From Sthenelais limicola (Eukaryota > Annelida > Polychaeta > Phyllodocida > Sigalionidae), in contig OW804097.1 of assembly GCA_942159475.1 (NCBI GenBank), positions 59,974,986 to 60,038,985 of the forward strand: a stretch of DNA of 64,000 nucleotides, written 5' to 3'. Each line of letters opens with the position of its first letter. Within the stretch, counting starts at the first letter, position 1. The notes below the pieces were generated by a model that ran no database searches, was not told the origin of the DNA, and worked only from the letters and a program-made list of their open reading frames with translations. The translations under genes and the position numbers were made by a program. Shown here piece by piece: positions 1 through 12,044 of this stretch.

Positions 1-1780
1 AAACGGCATCCTGCGTCTATGTTATGGGGTACACACCCACATTGACTGTCCCTGATTGGATTACATCAGCTGACCACTGGCCACTAGGAACACAGCAGGA
101 GCAGTAAGACATATATATAAATGAGAATGAGGCTGATAACATTAACTAATTAATCACTGACCAATAGGTGAGTGGCGAATGTCACTCCTGGCTGAATGAT
201 ATGCCTTTCCCTCTCTCCTCTTAACTATATATATATAGTATAGGCTCCCTCCCCACCTACCATTCCCCCTTCCCCCAGATAACAAGAAATCCGCCAGGTA
301 GCCAGATCTTATCTCATGGGAAAATAACCATCGGTGACGCAATAAATGAGTCGTGGTCTTGACCTTGACCTGCTCGGCGTTTAATAATATGTCGGGTCAC
401 ATGGTGGGGAAGGGGGCGGGGCGGGGCACCGGTGAATGTGGCTGACCATTTATATGTTATTGATGTTTGGTTTAACAAGATAGTTCTTTTTGTTTCATTC
501 TTGAAAGCAATAAGCTGTAAAACAGACACAAAGTAGGCGAGGAGTGAGACGGGGACAAAAGTTCTGAGTTGTACACAATAGGAAATGAAATTATTTTCAA
601 TTGATTGATATAAAGATCCAAATATCCAGTCATTTGTTTATTAATTCCCTGATGACGGATCGACAAATATCTAAAATGTCAGAATCATCCTGATTAAAAT
701 ATTCAACATCAAGTAAAACTTCACAAAATGACAAGATGTGTCACAGATAAATAAGTCGCTAAAGTCGCAAAATAATGGCGGATTGCAATGACGGTAAAGA
801 AGGTGGCTGCTTGCTAGGGTAGTCTCGCAATTTAATACACGTATTTATGACATAAACATGTCATTAAATGGTAAACAGGGACAGGTGTGCCATTATGGAG
901 AACCAATAATAAAGTAGATTATATAAGTCTCATGACTTTTGGCCAAAGGTAGTTAAGGTTACATAAGTTACATGGGAGAATAGGCTGGCCAATAGGTGGT
1001 GTTATTGACTAAGCAATGAAATAGAAGGAAACAATATGCCTGCTGGTCTAGGCATGTTTAGATAAGTCTATTGTTATTGAGCTGGCCTGGGTAATGCCTA
1101 AGTCCTACCTACCAGCTTGTGACGTTAGGGGATTACTTAACCGTCTAGCACACATGACATACATTTAATAATACATACATTAATATTGATATGTTGGGGC
1201 TTCTGGAGATCTAGATACTGGAAATAGATAACGTAACAAGGAGTGGCCATGAACCCCAGCGGAGCTAAGGTTTATTTTTACCCTATACATATCACAATAT
1301 ATATAAGCAAAATACATGTCAATAAATATATACAGACATACACAGACACAAATATATAATAGGAATTTCTCAGAAATGTAAGAAAAAAATTGAAAAATTG
1401 AAAAATTTTAAAAGACAACATTTCTCGTGTAAGTACCTCTATATGTGTCGAGAGATGAAGGGAAAGTGAGGGTTCCTCCAGGTGGAACGATGAGTGGGGG
1501 GAGGGGCGTGCGTTGATTGGTTCACTGAAAGGTGCCTGAAAGGTGCGTCATAATAGTCATTGTTGCGTCACCCCAAATATATTCACCGATGTCTCGATTC
1601 TGCATACTCTTTCTTATATTTGATAATCATATTCATAATCATTACGCGGTATTACGTCATAAAGTATAAATGTAAACATACGAAATAATCACTGTGAGGT
1701 GTTTAGGTCTCTGAGTCGGTAGGGGGCGTGGCAAATGTATTTCTGACTAAGACTTTCCATAAACATTCAAACACTAAAGT
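1..1780. other. gene-free, A/T-rich left flank
   Basis: No open frame here has a recognisable domain or a coherent exon series. The sequence is A/T-rich with short TATA runs and one G-rich patch near 405-430. Nothing in it can be assigned to a gene. Confidence 0.5.
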
Positions 1781-1935
1781 ATATGTCTGAATTTTACAAC
1801 ACTACTACACTCTGCGCAAAGACTAAAGCCGTAGTGTTGGACTGTACTAGAGCCTATAATGTCTCCCTCCTTGAAGTCTCTCTGAAGTTTCAAGCCAACA
1901 GGACCCGTACAGGGTGTAGCAGCGCTTACTACTCC

Positions 1936-2090
1936 AAAAATGAAAACATTCTGATCAAGGGTTCCTCCCCTCCTCCTCATTCTTCTTCTTCTTCTTCTTC
2001 TTCCCGTAAAGGACTGGACTCATATGGACAAAAACATTTGAAAAATATCATTTTTGTTCAACTCATTTCCTTCGACACAACCCGTTTATA
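1936..2090 (+). repeat. dispersed repeat family B, 3' part, interrupted
   Basis: Matches by eye the 3' half of the long dispersed repeat seen at 10141-10250, 20640-20750 and 47600-47690 (motifs like AACATTCTGA, then ATTTGAAAAATATCA and a CTCATTT run). Here the two halves are separated by a TCT/TTC microsatellite at 1980-2003. Confidence 0.45.
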
Positions 2091-2475
2091 CGGTAACCTG
2101 TGGAATGTCAGCCTTATAAAGGGTGCATATTGACATCCACCTGTGTGTTCAGACGCCTATCACACCCTCTGAACCAATATAGTGATTGAGGTTATTTATA
2201 CATGCCGTATTTATATATACCGTATTTATACCTCTAGGCACCGTGCATCTAAATAGCGCAAGTGTTGTTATGTATTTATTCGCCAGTGATAAGTCACGTC
2301 ACAGCTTTTCTCGTGAATACTTTGCCTCAGGTTTCTTGTGTTCTATTTTCTTACTCTTTATTGTGTCTTATTGGTGCTGAGAGTAGTGTTCCATAGTACT
2401 CAAACGTGGATAATGTGTCCGATCACCAGAAAATGTACAATCGGTAGTTCTACACATAATGAAAAAAGTGTGTAG

Positions 2476-2830
2476 TGTGATGGCGAGAGGTGAGAGGGAG
2501 AGAGGGAAGAGTGGAGGGAGAGGGAGAAGAAAGAGAGGGGAGAGGAACGAGAGTGGGCAAGAGATGGGGGAGAGGGGGATGAGAGGGAAGAGAGAGAGAG
2601 AGGGGGAGAGAGGGAGAGAGAAGAGATAGAGGGAGAGAAAAGAGGGAGAGAGAGAACGAGAGAGGAGAGATAAGGAGAATGGGGAGAGAAAAGAGAGGGA
2701 GAGGAGAGAGGGAGGGGAGAAAGAGTGACAGAAGTGAGAGGGGGGAGAGGAGAGTGAGTGGGGAGAAAGAACAGCTAAGAAAGAGAGAGGTGGAGAGAGG
2801 AGGGAGAGAGAGAGAGAGGGGAGGAAAAGT
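2476..2830. repeat. GA-rich purine tract
   Basis: About 350 bp of almost pure purine on the + strand, made of irregular GAGA, GGGAGA and AAGAGA runs with no fixed unit length. The 173-residue minus-strand reading frame across it is Ser/Leu/Pro low-complexity translation of the tract and not a gene. Confidence 0.9.
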
Positions 2831-3581
2831 GTAGCTAATTTATGGTGATTGATGATAGGAAATGGGGAGAATGAGGGCAGGGCTTGCACGCCACAATTAG
2901 ATTAGATTAGAAAACATTTCATTCAATCTATTTGATTGCAGCAAAGGAGCGTCTATCAAGCTAGCGGGCATGGCTCGCTTCTTTTTGAACAGTTTGTATT
3001 TATTATACACCGTATGGCGTAGACTTAATGCAATTTCATGATTTTCTCTCTGATTTAATCAAATTTCCATCTGTTCAAAATGCCCCAGTATTACACAAAT
3101 GTAATGTAATGCTAGTTTAAATTAATGTCTGCTAGAGTATTTGTATTTGTATTCATTTACCTCCAAAGGGGATAATAATTGCACACAATAGATAAAATGG
3201 CCATAAAATGCGATGATAAAATGTTGAATATATTCAAATTGAATTAGGTGGACACATTATAAATACCAAGTATTTCTGCATATATTTGGTATTGCGTTGA
3301 TTAGAAAATTTTGTTTGGTCATGTTGAACCGTATGTTGAACCTCCTAGAGTTTTGGGGAAGGGCGACTCCCTCCCTATACAAAAGGAATGGTCGATTTCC
3401 TCAGTCAAGTGGTTATGAATACGATTACGATATATATGTATGTGATTTATAGCTTACTGAGTAAACACTCGTCAGAATGCTGACAGTGCAGGATGTGTGT
3501 GTGTGTGTGGGGGGGGGGGGGGTGCAATCTCCAACTAGGGAGGGGTCTTCATTCCCTCCCTATAGCTTACAATACATAAAA

Positions 3582-3680
3582 CAGTCCAGGCTCAGCATTG
3601 AGAGAATCCCTCCAAACTGAGGGAAATCTCTCGGTCCAAACCGCAAAAAGGAATTAAAAATCCCATTAGGACAATGAATT
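3582..3680 (+). mobile_element. MITE family C, truncated copy
   Basis: Starts with a variant of the CAGTCTAGGCTCA terminal motif and continues through the family's GAGAGAATCCCTCCAAACTGAGG segment in the order seen in the complete copy at 28060-28245. The right end is missing. Confidence 0.55.
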
Positions 3681-3915
3681 GTGAAGTGATATGATGTGAT
3701 GAAGTGCATGACCGTTAAAGCAGCATGACTATCACGCATACGACAAACATCTGACCGAATTTAATATTATCATTTATCAATATTCAGCTGCTATTAAATG
3801 TGGACATACTAGTGTTTTTCATATATGCCTCATAGGACTTTAATGTATCAATATTCTGCTGCTGTTATATGTTTATACACGAATTAGAAAGCAAATCGAC
3901 CGAGCAAAAACAGTA

Positions 3916-4256
3916 ATTTTTAATAGAGGATTTGCATGTCTATTACGCATGTCGAGTGCATGCTGGGATGGATTCAATTAAAATCTGGCATACAAGTATT
4001 TAATAACTTTTTTTCTAAAAAAAAATGCAAGAAACTTTTAACCAATATCGTAGCTTGTGAGTAAAGGATCTATGAAAGCAAGTGCATTATGGAAAGATGT
4101 GTTTTATGAAACCATGTAAACACATGGCTGGCCACTGTTAAATATTCCATGATGAACATAACATGTTTTCTATAGCTTAAAAGTTACACTGACATATTCC
4201 CATTATTCCATGAGAATCGAGATTGAAGATCGCTGACATGCAAATCCCCTGTTATG
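3916..4256. mobile_element. MITE family E, about 340 bp
   Basis: Bounded by inverted ends: a TTTGCATGTC motif near 3926 and its complement GACATGCAAA near 4236-4247. The left part carries the GCATGCTGGGATGGATTC motif shared with the copy at 26163-26560. The right part is an inverted version of the block seen at 26226-26320 and 48124-48215. No coding capacity. Confidence 0.6.
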
Positions 4257-4627
4257 AATTATTCTAGTATTTTGGAATTCCTTAGAGGCCGGTATTTCAA
4301 ATACATATATAAAAACGGATGTTTTCAACCGTTGCTTGAGTAGAACTAAAATCAGATATTATTTCAGGAATTACAATTCTTCATTCAACATAAAAGCTGC
4401 ATATTATTTTGTGTATTTTGAGTCCAAAGTCTTTGATACCCTGAGGTTGTCAAATAAGTTCACAAATATTTTACTATACAATGATTGTTTTCCGTCTGAA
4501 TATCGAATTCCACACACTAATGAATCTAATAATAAAGACCCTAATAATAATGATTATAAAAATATTTCCTCAGGGGAGTTTAATTAGGAATGGTACCATA
4601 CAAGTCGGTCATTATCCCTGAGGTAAT

Positions 4628-4741
4628 CGGTCTAGGCTCACAGCCTCTCAGATCAGATAAGAATGTTATGTCCGTGATTGGACGCCTACTGCGCTAATGG
4701 CTTTATTGACCAGGTAGTAGTCAAATCTGAGCCTAGACTGT
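4628..4741. mobile_element. MITE family C, short copy
   Basis: Inverted ends: GGTCTAGGCTCA at the left and GAGCCTAGACTG at the right, with an interior matching the 3' half of the copy at 28060-28245 (TGATTGGACGCCTACTGCGC in the opposite orientation). About 114 bp, so probably internally deleted. Confidence 0.65.
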
Positions 4742-4787
4742 GAGGTAAACTATTCCTCTTACCTGAGGTTTACTCTAGTCTACTATA

Positions 4788-5082
4788 AGGCCAAAAAATA
4801 GGCGTGTTTCCAATTTAGCTGAAAACTAGGTACAGATATAAGTTACATTTCTTTAAAGGAAACCACCTTCTAGGAACTGAGAAAAATGTCTATTTCGTAA
4901 CAATAGTTGTTTTAAACAAGAGAAATGTACCTTTTAACGGTTCCTGCTATGGAATCTTGGTGTCCTGCTTTTATTAGCTTTTTTGCCAACAAATCACAAA
5001 GAAAATATGTCAAAAATCTTTTAGGTGGGGGTAGTTTTTTTTGGTAGCCAGATAAATCGGAAACACACCTATTTTTTGGCCT
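4788..5082. mobile_element. MITE family F, about 295 bp
   Basis: Terminal inverted repeats of about 30 bp: GGCCAAAAAATAGG followed by a GTGTTTCC motif at the left, and the complement at 5056-5082. The flanks are TA/AA-rich. A second, longer copy lies at 11371-11902. There is no transposase frame. The minus-strand frame starting near 5364 only overlaps it by chance. Confidence 0.8.
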
Positions 5083-5184
5083 AAGGGACGTTTTACCAGG
5101 GATTACGGTACTTGAAAAGCGGTCTGAGGGATTGGGAAGTTGTGTATAGGGGCAAGTCTCATGCAGCGATAACACCAGCAGAGA

Positions 5185-5510
5185 GACCTGCGAGGCAGGG
5201 AGAAAGTGGACGTGAAGAGCAAACACACACATGTAGGACAGAAGAGAGTGGCAGAGAAAGAGAGACAGAGACAGAGCCAGAGACAGGGAGAGAGGCATAT
5301 CTACAGAAAGACACAGAGACAGAGAAGCTAGAACGAAAGATACAATAGATATACAGAGGGACACAGACAGAACGAGTGTATGAATGAAAAGGAGAAATAC
5401 AAACAGTCAGAGACAACAATACAGAGAAAGGGATAGAGAAAGGGACAGAGAGAGAAAGGGAAAGAGAAGAGAAAGCGAGAGACAGAAAGGGAGAAAACGA
5501 CACTGTCGCG
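5185..5510. repeat. GAGACAGA-type low-complexity tract
   Basis: Degenerate AGAGACAGAGA, GAAAGGG and ACAGAG repeats over about 325 bp. Reading frames on both strands here are low-complexity (Ser/Leu/Phe-rich on -, Arg/Glu-rich on +) and are not genes. Confidence 0.85.
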
Positions 5511-6207
5511 AGTCAACTCTTATACTCAAGCAGTTCCGATTTATAAATACCTCCATTGAATGTGTTAGTACAAATGGACCATTTATAAACGCTCTACTCT
5601 ATAAGTAGTACAGACTCCTCTACCTGTATGTACCAGTATGAGGGTCTAGCATAGATGTGTGGTACTTCCAACAAGGACTATTTCCATTAGGACCCAATGA
5701 TCTATAATATGTGGGGTTATAACACCTAAAGTTATATACTTTTCTACACTGCTGTAGCTATAGGATTAGGATTACCGCATACATGCATTCACAGTAAGTT
5801 TGCACTGTTTGTTTTGTTTTTTCTGAGAGGCCAGTGTTTGCAAACATGGTGATATGAGTGAGAGGATTTGAGAGATTTTATATTGCAGTGCTTACAGTTA
5901 CATCCGAATATCAATGCCAATTAACATGAAGTAATACATATCCATGCTACAAAAGGGAAATAGTTTTCTGACTCGAAATACTGGTTTTTAAAATAATCAT
6001 GATTTCATGAATTAGAATTCTATGATTCACTGGGGAGATCTTTTCGTTCCGTATATATATAGCTATAAGAAATGTTGGTATACATTAATAATTTTTCTTT
6101 CATAATTTCTCTTTCATTATCAATGACAATAATTAAGCGGTCGGTGCAGTATGTAGGAAAGAACTATTTTGTGCATCCATTATATAAATTATATTGTTGT
6201 TGTATGT

Positions 6208-6433
6208 GGGTGAAGTCGTCAGAAAATGGACAGGTCGCCCTAGCAATCCTATCAAATAACCCTAATTTAGAATAAGAATGAGGTTTAGCATGACCGAGCA
6301 GATTTTTGTATTCAAAGCATTGCCAAATATACTCAGATATGCCCAGCATTTATCATTGTCCAGCCTAATTTACCTGAACTTACTAAATGTGTAGAGCTGC
6401 TATTAAATTGTACATATTCTGACGACCTGACCC
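6208..6433 (-). mobile_element. MITE family A copy
   Basis: Ends are inverted copies of the GGTCAGGTCGTCAGAAAATG motif (left GGGTGAAGTCGTCAGAAAATG-like, right TCTGACGACCTGACCC at 6418-6433). The interior (AAATTTAGG, ATTCAAAGCATTGCCAAATA, TAAATGTGTAGAGCTGC) is colinear with the copy at 17205-17459. Confidence 0.8.
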
Positions 6434-6591
6434 GAATGTAGAACTTTGCGCGTATTGTGTACTTTTTTCAGTTACATCTTGCTTCAGTGAAACGTCCGAT
6501 CATCACCTTGCGAGGTTGGTATGCCTCCGCGGCTATTATTCAATGTACGTGTGCGGACAATTTAATGTGCATTTATAAATACAATAGAAAG

Positions 6592-6712
6592 GGGAGGTGA
6601 GAGGACAGGGAGAGAAAGACACAGAGTACAGAGAAAGAGATAGGAGTGGAGGGAATAAAGAGAGCGACAGACAAAGACAGAGAGGAGAGGGAGAGAGAGA
6701 GAGAGTACTGTA
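6592..6712. repeat. GA-rich tract
   Basis: A third short purine-rich block of GGAGAGAAAGACA and GAGAGAGA units. Low complexity, no gene. Confidence 0.8.
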
Positions 6713-7766
6713 AAGCGTTCCGTATACGTAAGGATAATAATATTATAAAGTTTCCCATTATATGTTATGTGTTATAGGTAATTGAGTCACAAGTCGCAAA
6801 TTTGATATTTTTTTTAAGTAATTCATTCACTAGATCTGTTTGTTGGAATGTTTTCATTTTTGGAGTGCTTAGCGCGTCTAGTACATGAATACCAGATTGA
6901 TTATATCTATATGTTATATACATATCTGAAATTACCATATAAGGAGTTTATTTAACAAATCTGACCTACTTTACTATAGTGAGTAACTATATTTAGAAAT
7001 ATTACTAACGATTGGAGGGACACTCTCAGCTAGACTGGTTGATAATTGATGCATGGACAATGCCCAATTAATTCCAATTTTGTGTTATTTATTGACAAGT
7101 TAATTGCATAGATTTTCATTGCAATGTTTATATTATCACCTACTTAACTTTAGGGCAATGAGGGCTCGGGAGCCCAATATGGGCTGCCGCATAGAGCCCT
7201 ACTTAGCCCTCCTTAGTACTTCTCAGAGGGAGAGTTTCAGCAAACGTAAGTGGGATTAATAAGAAAGTTACGTTAGTGCACACATGTCAGAACACCTTAA
7301 CTTGCATGTACAGACGGGAACAGTAAAGAGCTCTATATATATAGATATGTCATAGATAAGTGGAATTCATTCGCAGAAAGTTGTAGAAGGAAAGTGACAT
7401 AATTGGTAAGTTCAGAACTGGATTGCTAATGGTATCTGAGTACTCCCTTTCTATCTTTAGAGTATCATTGATGACGTGTGTTTATGTAACATATTTATTC
7501 CCAGATCTGCGATACATTATGTTTACTGGAATAATGATATTTGAAAGACATTTACATATGAATTACCTTCTGCGAATGAACGACGCTATCCAGGCTATCC
7601 CTGAGTAATATTATGCGAGGAAGATGTCTGTTGTAATCATTGTATGGTTTGAGGTGAAGTAACGTTGATATCATTATAAATTTACCTCCTACAAGTTTCA
7701 TATTCAAGCTTCATTTAGACCTTTATATACCTGTATTAATACGACATCATCTATAAACAATGTTGC
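6713..7766. other. gene-free segment
   Basis: About 1 kb of A/T-rich DNA with no recognisable coding homology or strong repeat. Nothing else is visible by eye. Confidence 0.4.
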
Positions 7767-7767
7767 T

Positions 7768-8171
7768 AAGAAACAATCAGACAACCACTTGGAGGTGCTA
7801 AGCATGCGAGTGAAAGCTGGTAATAGAAAGCCTATGATGGTAACCAATCTGTATCGACCACCAGGCTCCAGTATATTAGACTTTATGACTGATTATGAAA
7901 GTCTACTTCAATTCTCTGACACATTGGGACATGAACGGATTATATTGGGTGACTTTTATATTGATGTTATAAAGAATTCAAAACCTAAGAAAGATCTTTT
8001 GACTAAAACTCATAATCATGGCCTGTCATAATTGATCAACAAGCCAACAAGAGTAAGTAGAAATTCGAGCACTACTATAGATCTCATAATTAGTGACTGC
8101 AGATTCACTGATTGTACAGGAGTACTGGATGTCTTACTATCAGATCATTTACCAAAATATATGGTCATAAA
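7768..8171 (+). pseudogene. LINE AP-endonuclease fragment
   Basis: Decayed C-terminal half of an apurinic-like endonuclease domain from a non-LTR retrotransposon. Visible motifs in order are TNLYRPPGSS (substrate-contact loop), ILGDFYIDV (normally LGDFN-D), then after an in-frame stop at 8029-8031 INKPTRVSRNSSTTIDLIIS and LSDHLP (the SDH catalytic motif). The rest of the retrotransposon is absent: the frame runs out just before the transposon starting near 8236. The in-frame stop and missing partners make it non-functional. It is probably of the CR1/L2/Jockey-like class, but the clade cannot be fixed from this fragment. Confidence 0.85.
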
Positions 8172-8235
8172 AAAAGAAAGGGTCATGGTCATTTTGTTTT
8201 CCTGCTTGAGGTGGCCTCTTACTTTTATTTCTGAT

Positions 8236-9097
8236 AATGCACTTGTCAATTGCACCCCCCCCCCCCCGCCCCCACAACCCCAGGCATGTGGGGGAGTGGT
8301 AGGGAAATGTCTGAGAAAACATTCCCCAACACAGGCGGAGATTTCCTTAGTTTACAGCAATATCAACTGGATGGGTGGGGAATGTCCGCCAGTGCCCACT
8401 CGGTACCTTGGTTCCCAAGAGAGTTTTGGTGGTTTTCAGCGTGCATGGGCTTGGCTAGGTTAAGATCTGAAGTACAAACCTGCCCCAATATATCCACAAA
8501 GGGTTTTTGGAAAAAACAATACCCAGGTAACCTCACTTGGGTTGAAAGTAAGCGATGTTGAAAGTATGAAATCAGCACATGGAGACAGTAATAAAAACCT
8601 TTTACAACTATATATGTGACTGCAGTGGTTGGGACGCCAGTCTCCAGCACTGTGGTTGCCATAAATTGGTTCATTGTAGCAGACGAAATACTAAATTCAA
8701 CTTATTTTAAAAAGATATTTAAGAAAAGCCAATACCCAAGTGATCTCACTTAAGATCTATATAAGCCATCCCAAAAGTTAGAGCCCTGTGCATACAATGA
8801 GTACAAACCGTTTCAATGGTTTGAGTACAGCATTCAATGTCATACACAACAATTAATTGGTGTGGATTAATGGAAATCAACCAAAATCACCATTTGCAAG
8901 ACTTTTCTGAGAATTACCATTATATCTTTGCAATAATAGTTTCTGTAAAAAATGTCCACCAAAAGTTTGCCACAGGGGGGTCGGGCATTTACAGGAATTT
9001 TTTGCCCTGGGGGTAGGCGATTTCATCAAATTTCCAAAAAGGCCAAGGACATTCCCCCACATCCTGCCGGGTTGCGGTTGCAATTGACAAGTGCATA
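8236..9097. mobile_element. non-autonomous TIR element, about 0.86 kb
   Basis: Left end carries GCACTTGTCAATTGCA at 8239-8254 and the right end its exact complement at 9079-9094. Similarity continues inward with a C-rich block at the left and imperfect complementarity around the GGGGGA motifs (8289-8315 against 9045-9075). A short internal motif (AATACCCA followed by CTCACTT) recurs at 8518 and 8730. No transposase is visible. Confidence 0.7.
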
Positions 9098-9985
9098 ATA
9101 CTTCTGTTATCTATTCAGGTCGTTGTTTTACATGTTTTTATCTCTTGCCATGAACACATCTTTTCAACTCAGTTTTTAGTAGTTTGAATGATATATTGCT
9201 ATCATTCGTCTCGGTTTGCCTACTCGGGTACAATTGGTTAAACTTATGATGGCGAGTAGTAGTGCATTTATGCACTATTCTTTTTAAAAAAAAATGTTAT
9301 AGAGCGAAAATGTCACACATCATAATAGCAATCATAATCTAGCAAATCATGATACAAAAATAATCCATTATTTACTCGTTAGTTTCTTCCAACATAACAT
9401 TGTCACGATCATAATATTGGTAAATGCCAGCCTAGCTTTATTTTTGCTAAAACAAGTATTATGTAATCATTATAATGGCGACGCCCTGGGCGACAGAGAA
9501 AGCCAGAAAACTATCACCCAGTGCCCTAGTTACTGTGATAGTTATAGCTTGCTCAATGTTAATCCAACAAGGCCGGCCATGTATAGTTGTCTATGCATGG
9601 TTTAATATATAATGCATGTAAAAGAACCATTGCTAATATTCGAAATACGCAGGGTATCGCATCATGTTAGCGTCGCATCATGTTTCCTAGATCTCTCGCC
9701 CAGATATGACCAAATATTATGTATACGAAAGTATGTTGTGAGAACAGGGCAATCGCCCCCCCCCCCCCCCCCCGCCCCCTAACCACACACGCCCCTGCCG
9801 GCCCTGGTGTCCCAAGTTATGAGAGAAGACAGGTCGATGTAAATCTGTAGATAACCATGTACACTTTCAGCAATAAAGATTGATCTGTCAAATGTATACA
9901 AACGTATCAAAACAGGGTGTAAAGCAACCGACCCCCACCCCAACCCCCGCTCTGATGTCAATGTTAACAGAGACGACAGTCATGC
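9098..9985. other. gene-free segment with a C18 homopolymer
   Basis: No gene is recognisable. A run of 18 C residues at 9756-9773, followed by GCCCCCT, is the only strong feature. It may be a length-variable site and a place for assembly error. Confidence 0.5.
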
Positions 9986-9989
9986 CTTG

Positions 9990-10260
9990 TGTCAACATCG
10001 CTACAAAATATACAGAAAGTTAGCAATATTTCTGGATGGCCAATAACAAGTAAAGTAACTAGATACACTCAATATATATTCAATACACAGTCTAGAAATT
10101 GTGTACATGTATTCACACGACTAAGAGCGATGAACATTCCAAAAATGACAACATTCTGACAAAGAGATCTTGTGGAAAAACATGTGAAAAATACCATTCA
10201 TTTTTGCGACTTTAGACTCACTTTTCTCTGACACAAATGCGCTCAATACGGGCCCAGGTA
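9990..10260 (+). repeat. dispersed repeat family B, partial
   Basis: Contains the TTTCTGGATGGCCAATAACAAGTAAAG and AACATTCTGACAAAGAGATCTTGTGG-type blocks in the same order as the copies at 10905-11250 and 20385-20760. The 5' part is missing. Confidence 0.6.
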
Positions 10261-10429
10261 AATATGCAAGACAAACAGATCCATACTAATCTACTAATGC
10301 TGTTTATGACAGAGTTATGCCTTAATGCTAAATGGGTGCGGGTGCTGGATTAACCAGCGTCGGGTCAACAAGCACCCACTCACTAATCAACAGATATTAT
10401 AACCTGCATGTAAATAACATATGGAGTAT

Positions 10430-10664
10430 ATATATGGTTGAAATTGCCTTCAGCCTTTCTCTTAAGTAACCTAAATTCAAGACCAAAATGTGGCTCAAAA
10501 TACAGTTCAACACAACCGAACAATTCCCCTTCAACTGGTGCAATGCAAAACATATTCAAAACACATTCGAACATATCTAATATTTACTATTTTTAGCATA
10601 AATTGGCTTACTTTGAAAAAGGTGTAGAGCTGCTGATTGTACATTTTCTCACGTTCTGACCCAT
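10430..10664 (-). mobile_element. MITE family A copy, left end decayed
   Basis: Interior blocks (CCTAAATTCAAGACCAAAATG, CAGTTCAACACAACCGAAC, GTAGAGCTGCTGATTGTACA) match other copies. The right terminus TCTCACGTTCTGACCC is intact, while the left terminus is reduced to TTGAAATTGCCTTC. It abuts another copy in the opposite orientation three bases away. Confidence 0.7.
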
Positions 10665-10667
10665 ATG

Positions 10668-10887
10668 GCCGGTCAGGACGTCAGAGAATGTATAATCGGC
10701 AGCTCTACACATTTGGTAAATTCTGGTAAATTAGGCTGGAAAATGATACATAATTTGTATATTTGTGTACTATTTGGTACTACCTGCTCTGTTATGTTGA
10801 ACTGTATTTTGAACCTCTATTTTTGTCTTAAATTTGGTTTATTTGGATGGATTGGTGGAGGCGAGTTGTATATTTTCTGCAATTGAA
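10668..10887 (+). mobile_element. MITE family A copy, head to head with its neighbour
   Basis: Begins GGTCAGGACGTCAGAGAATG, continues GGCAGCTCTACACATTTGG and GTTGAACTGTATTTTGAACC, and ends in GAGTTGTATATTTTCTGC. Together with 10430-10664 it forms a large imperfect palindrome of two MITEs. Confidence 0.8.
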
Positions 10888-10904
10888 TACAGTTAAATGT
10901 ATTG

Positions 10905-11250
10905 ACCAATTTGAGATATCATCATGTTTGAAAAGAGGAGATCAAGTCAATTCCAACGATGTTAACCCTTAGAAAACCTAATAAATGCTTCTATTTATTT
11001 TATGTTTGAAAAAAAGTTCATGATAATTCAAGGATGAACCATCACCAGAAAAGAAGCTCTACATACTCCATAGAAATATCTTTGAAATCAAAGAATACAT
11101 TCAATGCACAATCCTGAAATCTGGTAGACGTATTTAAAGAACTAAAAACCCTAAGCACTCAAAAACTGAGAATTTCATGTAAAAAAATCATTTGGAAAAT
11201 ATCATTGTCTGACTTTATTCTCATTTGCCTGTGTCACATCATGCGATATG
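10905..11250 (+). repeat. dispersed repeat family B, long copy
   Basis: Starts ATATCATCATGTTTGAAAAG and runs through GAGATCAAG, CCTAATAAATGCTTCTAT, GTTCATGATAATTC and CATGTAAAAAAATCATTTGG to a CTCATTTGCCTGTGTCACATC end. The same block order is seen at 12045-12510, 20385-20760 and 34715-35060. No open frame. The ends are not inverted, so it may be SINE- or Helitron-like. Confidence 0.65.
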
Positions 11251-11370
11251 CGACTGGCCATGTCCCAGTTGAGGTTTTGAAAACTAGCCCCAAATAGACG
11301 TAAACCAAGGGTTCGAATGTCTTTGCCTCATTAGACAGATGTCCATATAGGGAACCCATACATATATTTA

Positions 11371-11902
11371 AGGCCAAAAAATAGGTTTGTTTCCGATTTA
11401 CTGCCCTGTAGAAAAACCTACCCCACCTACAAATCCTTTGAGCTTACCTATTTCTTTAAGTGATTTTCTATTAACAAAAACGCTGATTAAAGTAGGGAGA
11501 CACATGTCTTCCTAACCAGAAAACCATTTAAAATTATACATAACTCAGCCAATAGGATTAGCATAAGTTAATAAAACCTTCATTCGTATTCATAGAATTA
11601 AAGACCCCAAGCACTCCAAGATTGAGAATTTCATGTAAAAATGTCATTGGAAAAATATCATTTTGTGACTTTATTCTCATTTGCCTGTACGTGTCACATC
11701 ACTTCGGACCTCTCAACCAATAGGATTAGCATGCAGATGTCAACCTGGTATATTGAATTAGTAAAACGTTCAGTTATAACATACCTTTGTTATTCCGAGC
11801 GATATCTCTATGCAGTCTAGATGTATTAAGTATTACAATAGTTACCCTCAGATACTATACAGGCAGCTACATAAATTAGAAACGCACATATTTTTTTGGC
11901 CT
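11371..11902. mobile_element. MITE family F, expanded copy, about 530 bp
   Basis: Left end AGGCCAAAAAATAGG followed by GTTTGTTTCCGATTTA; right end complementary (TTAGAAACGCACATA then TTTTTTTGGCCT at 11891-11902). The interior contains a piece of family B at 11595-11705 that repeats 11120-11245, so this copy took a nested insertion. Confidence 0.7.
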
Positions 11903-12044
11903 AACCATGGCGTCTGGTCAGGAATGTTTATAGCAACGGTAGACGCCACCGTCCAGACACTAACACCCATACCCCTACTAATATGCACACACAATAACAT
12001 GCGCATGTTTGCATATCCGAAATGTCACTGAAAAATTAGCCAAA

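Noticed and set aside
1783..2133. 116-residue plus-strand reading frame with a Ser run
   Set aside because: Overlaps a diverged dispersed repeat and a TCT microsatellite; no recognisable domain.
2368..2889. 173-residue minus-strand reading frame
   Set aside because: Entirely Ser/Leu/Pro translation of a GA-rich tract; no domain, no splice context.
4912..5608. Overlapping reading frames on both strands up to 150 residues
   Set aside because: They cover the GAGACAGA low-complexity tract and the end of a MITE; composition is biased and frames coexist on both strands.
8032..8674. Pro- and Gly-rich frames after the endonuclease fragment
   Set aside because: They read into the C-run and interior of a non-coding inverted-repeat element.
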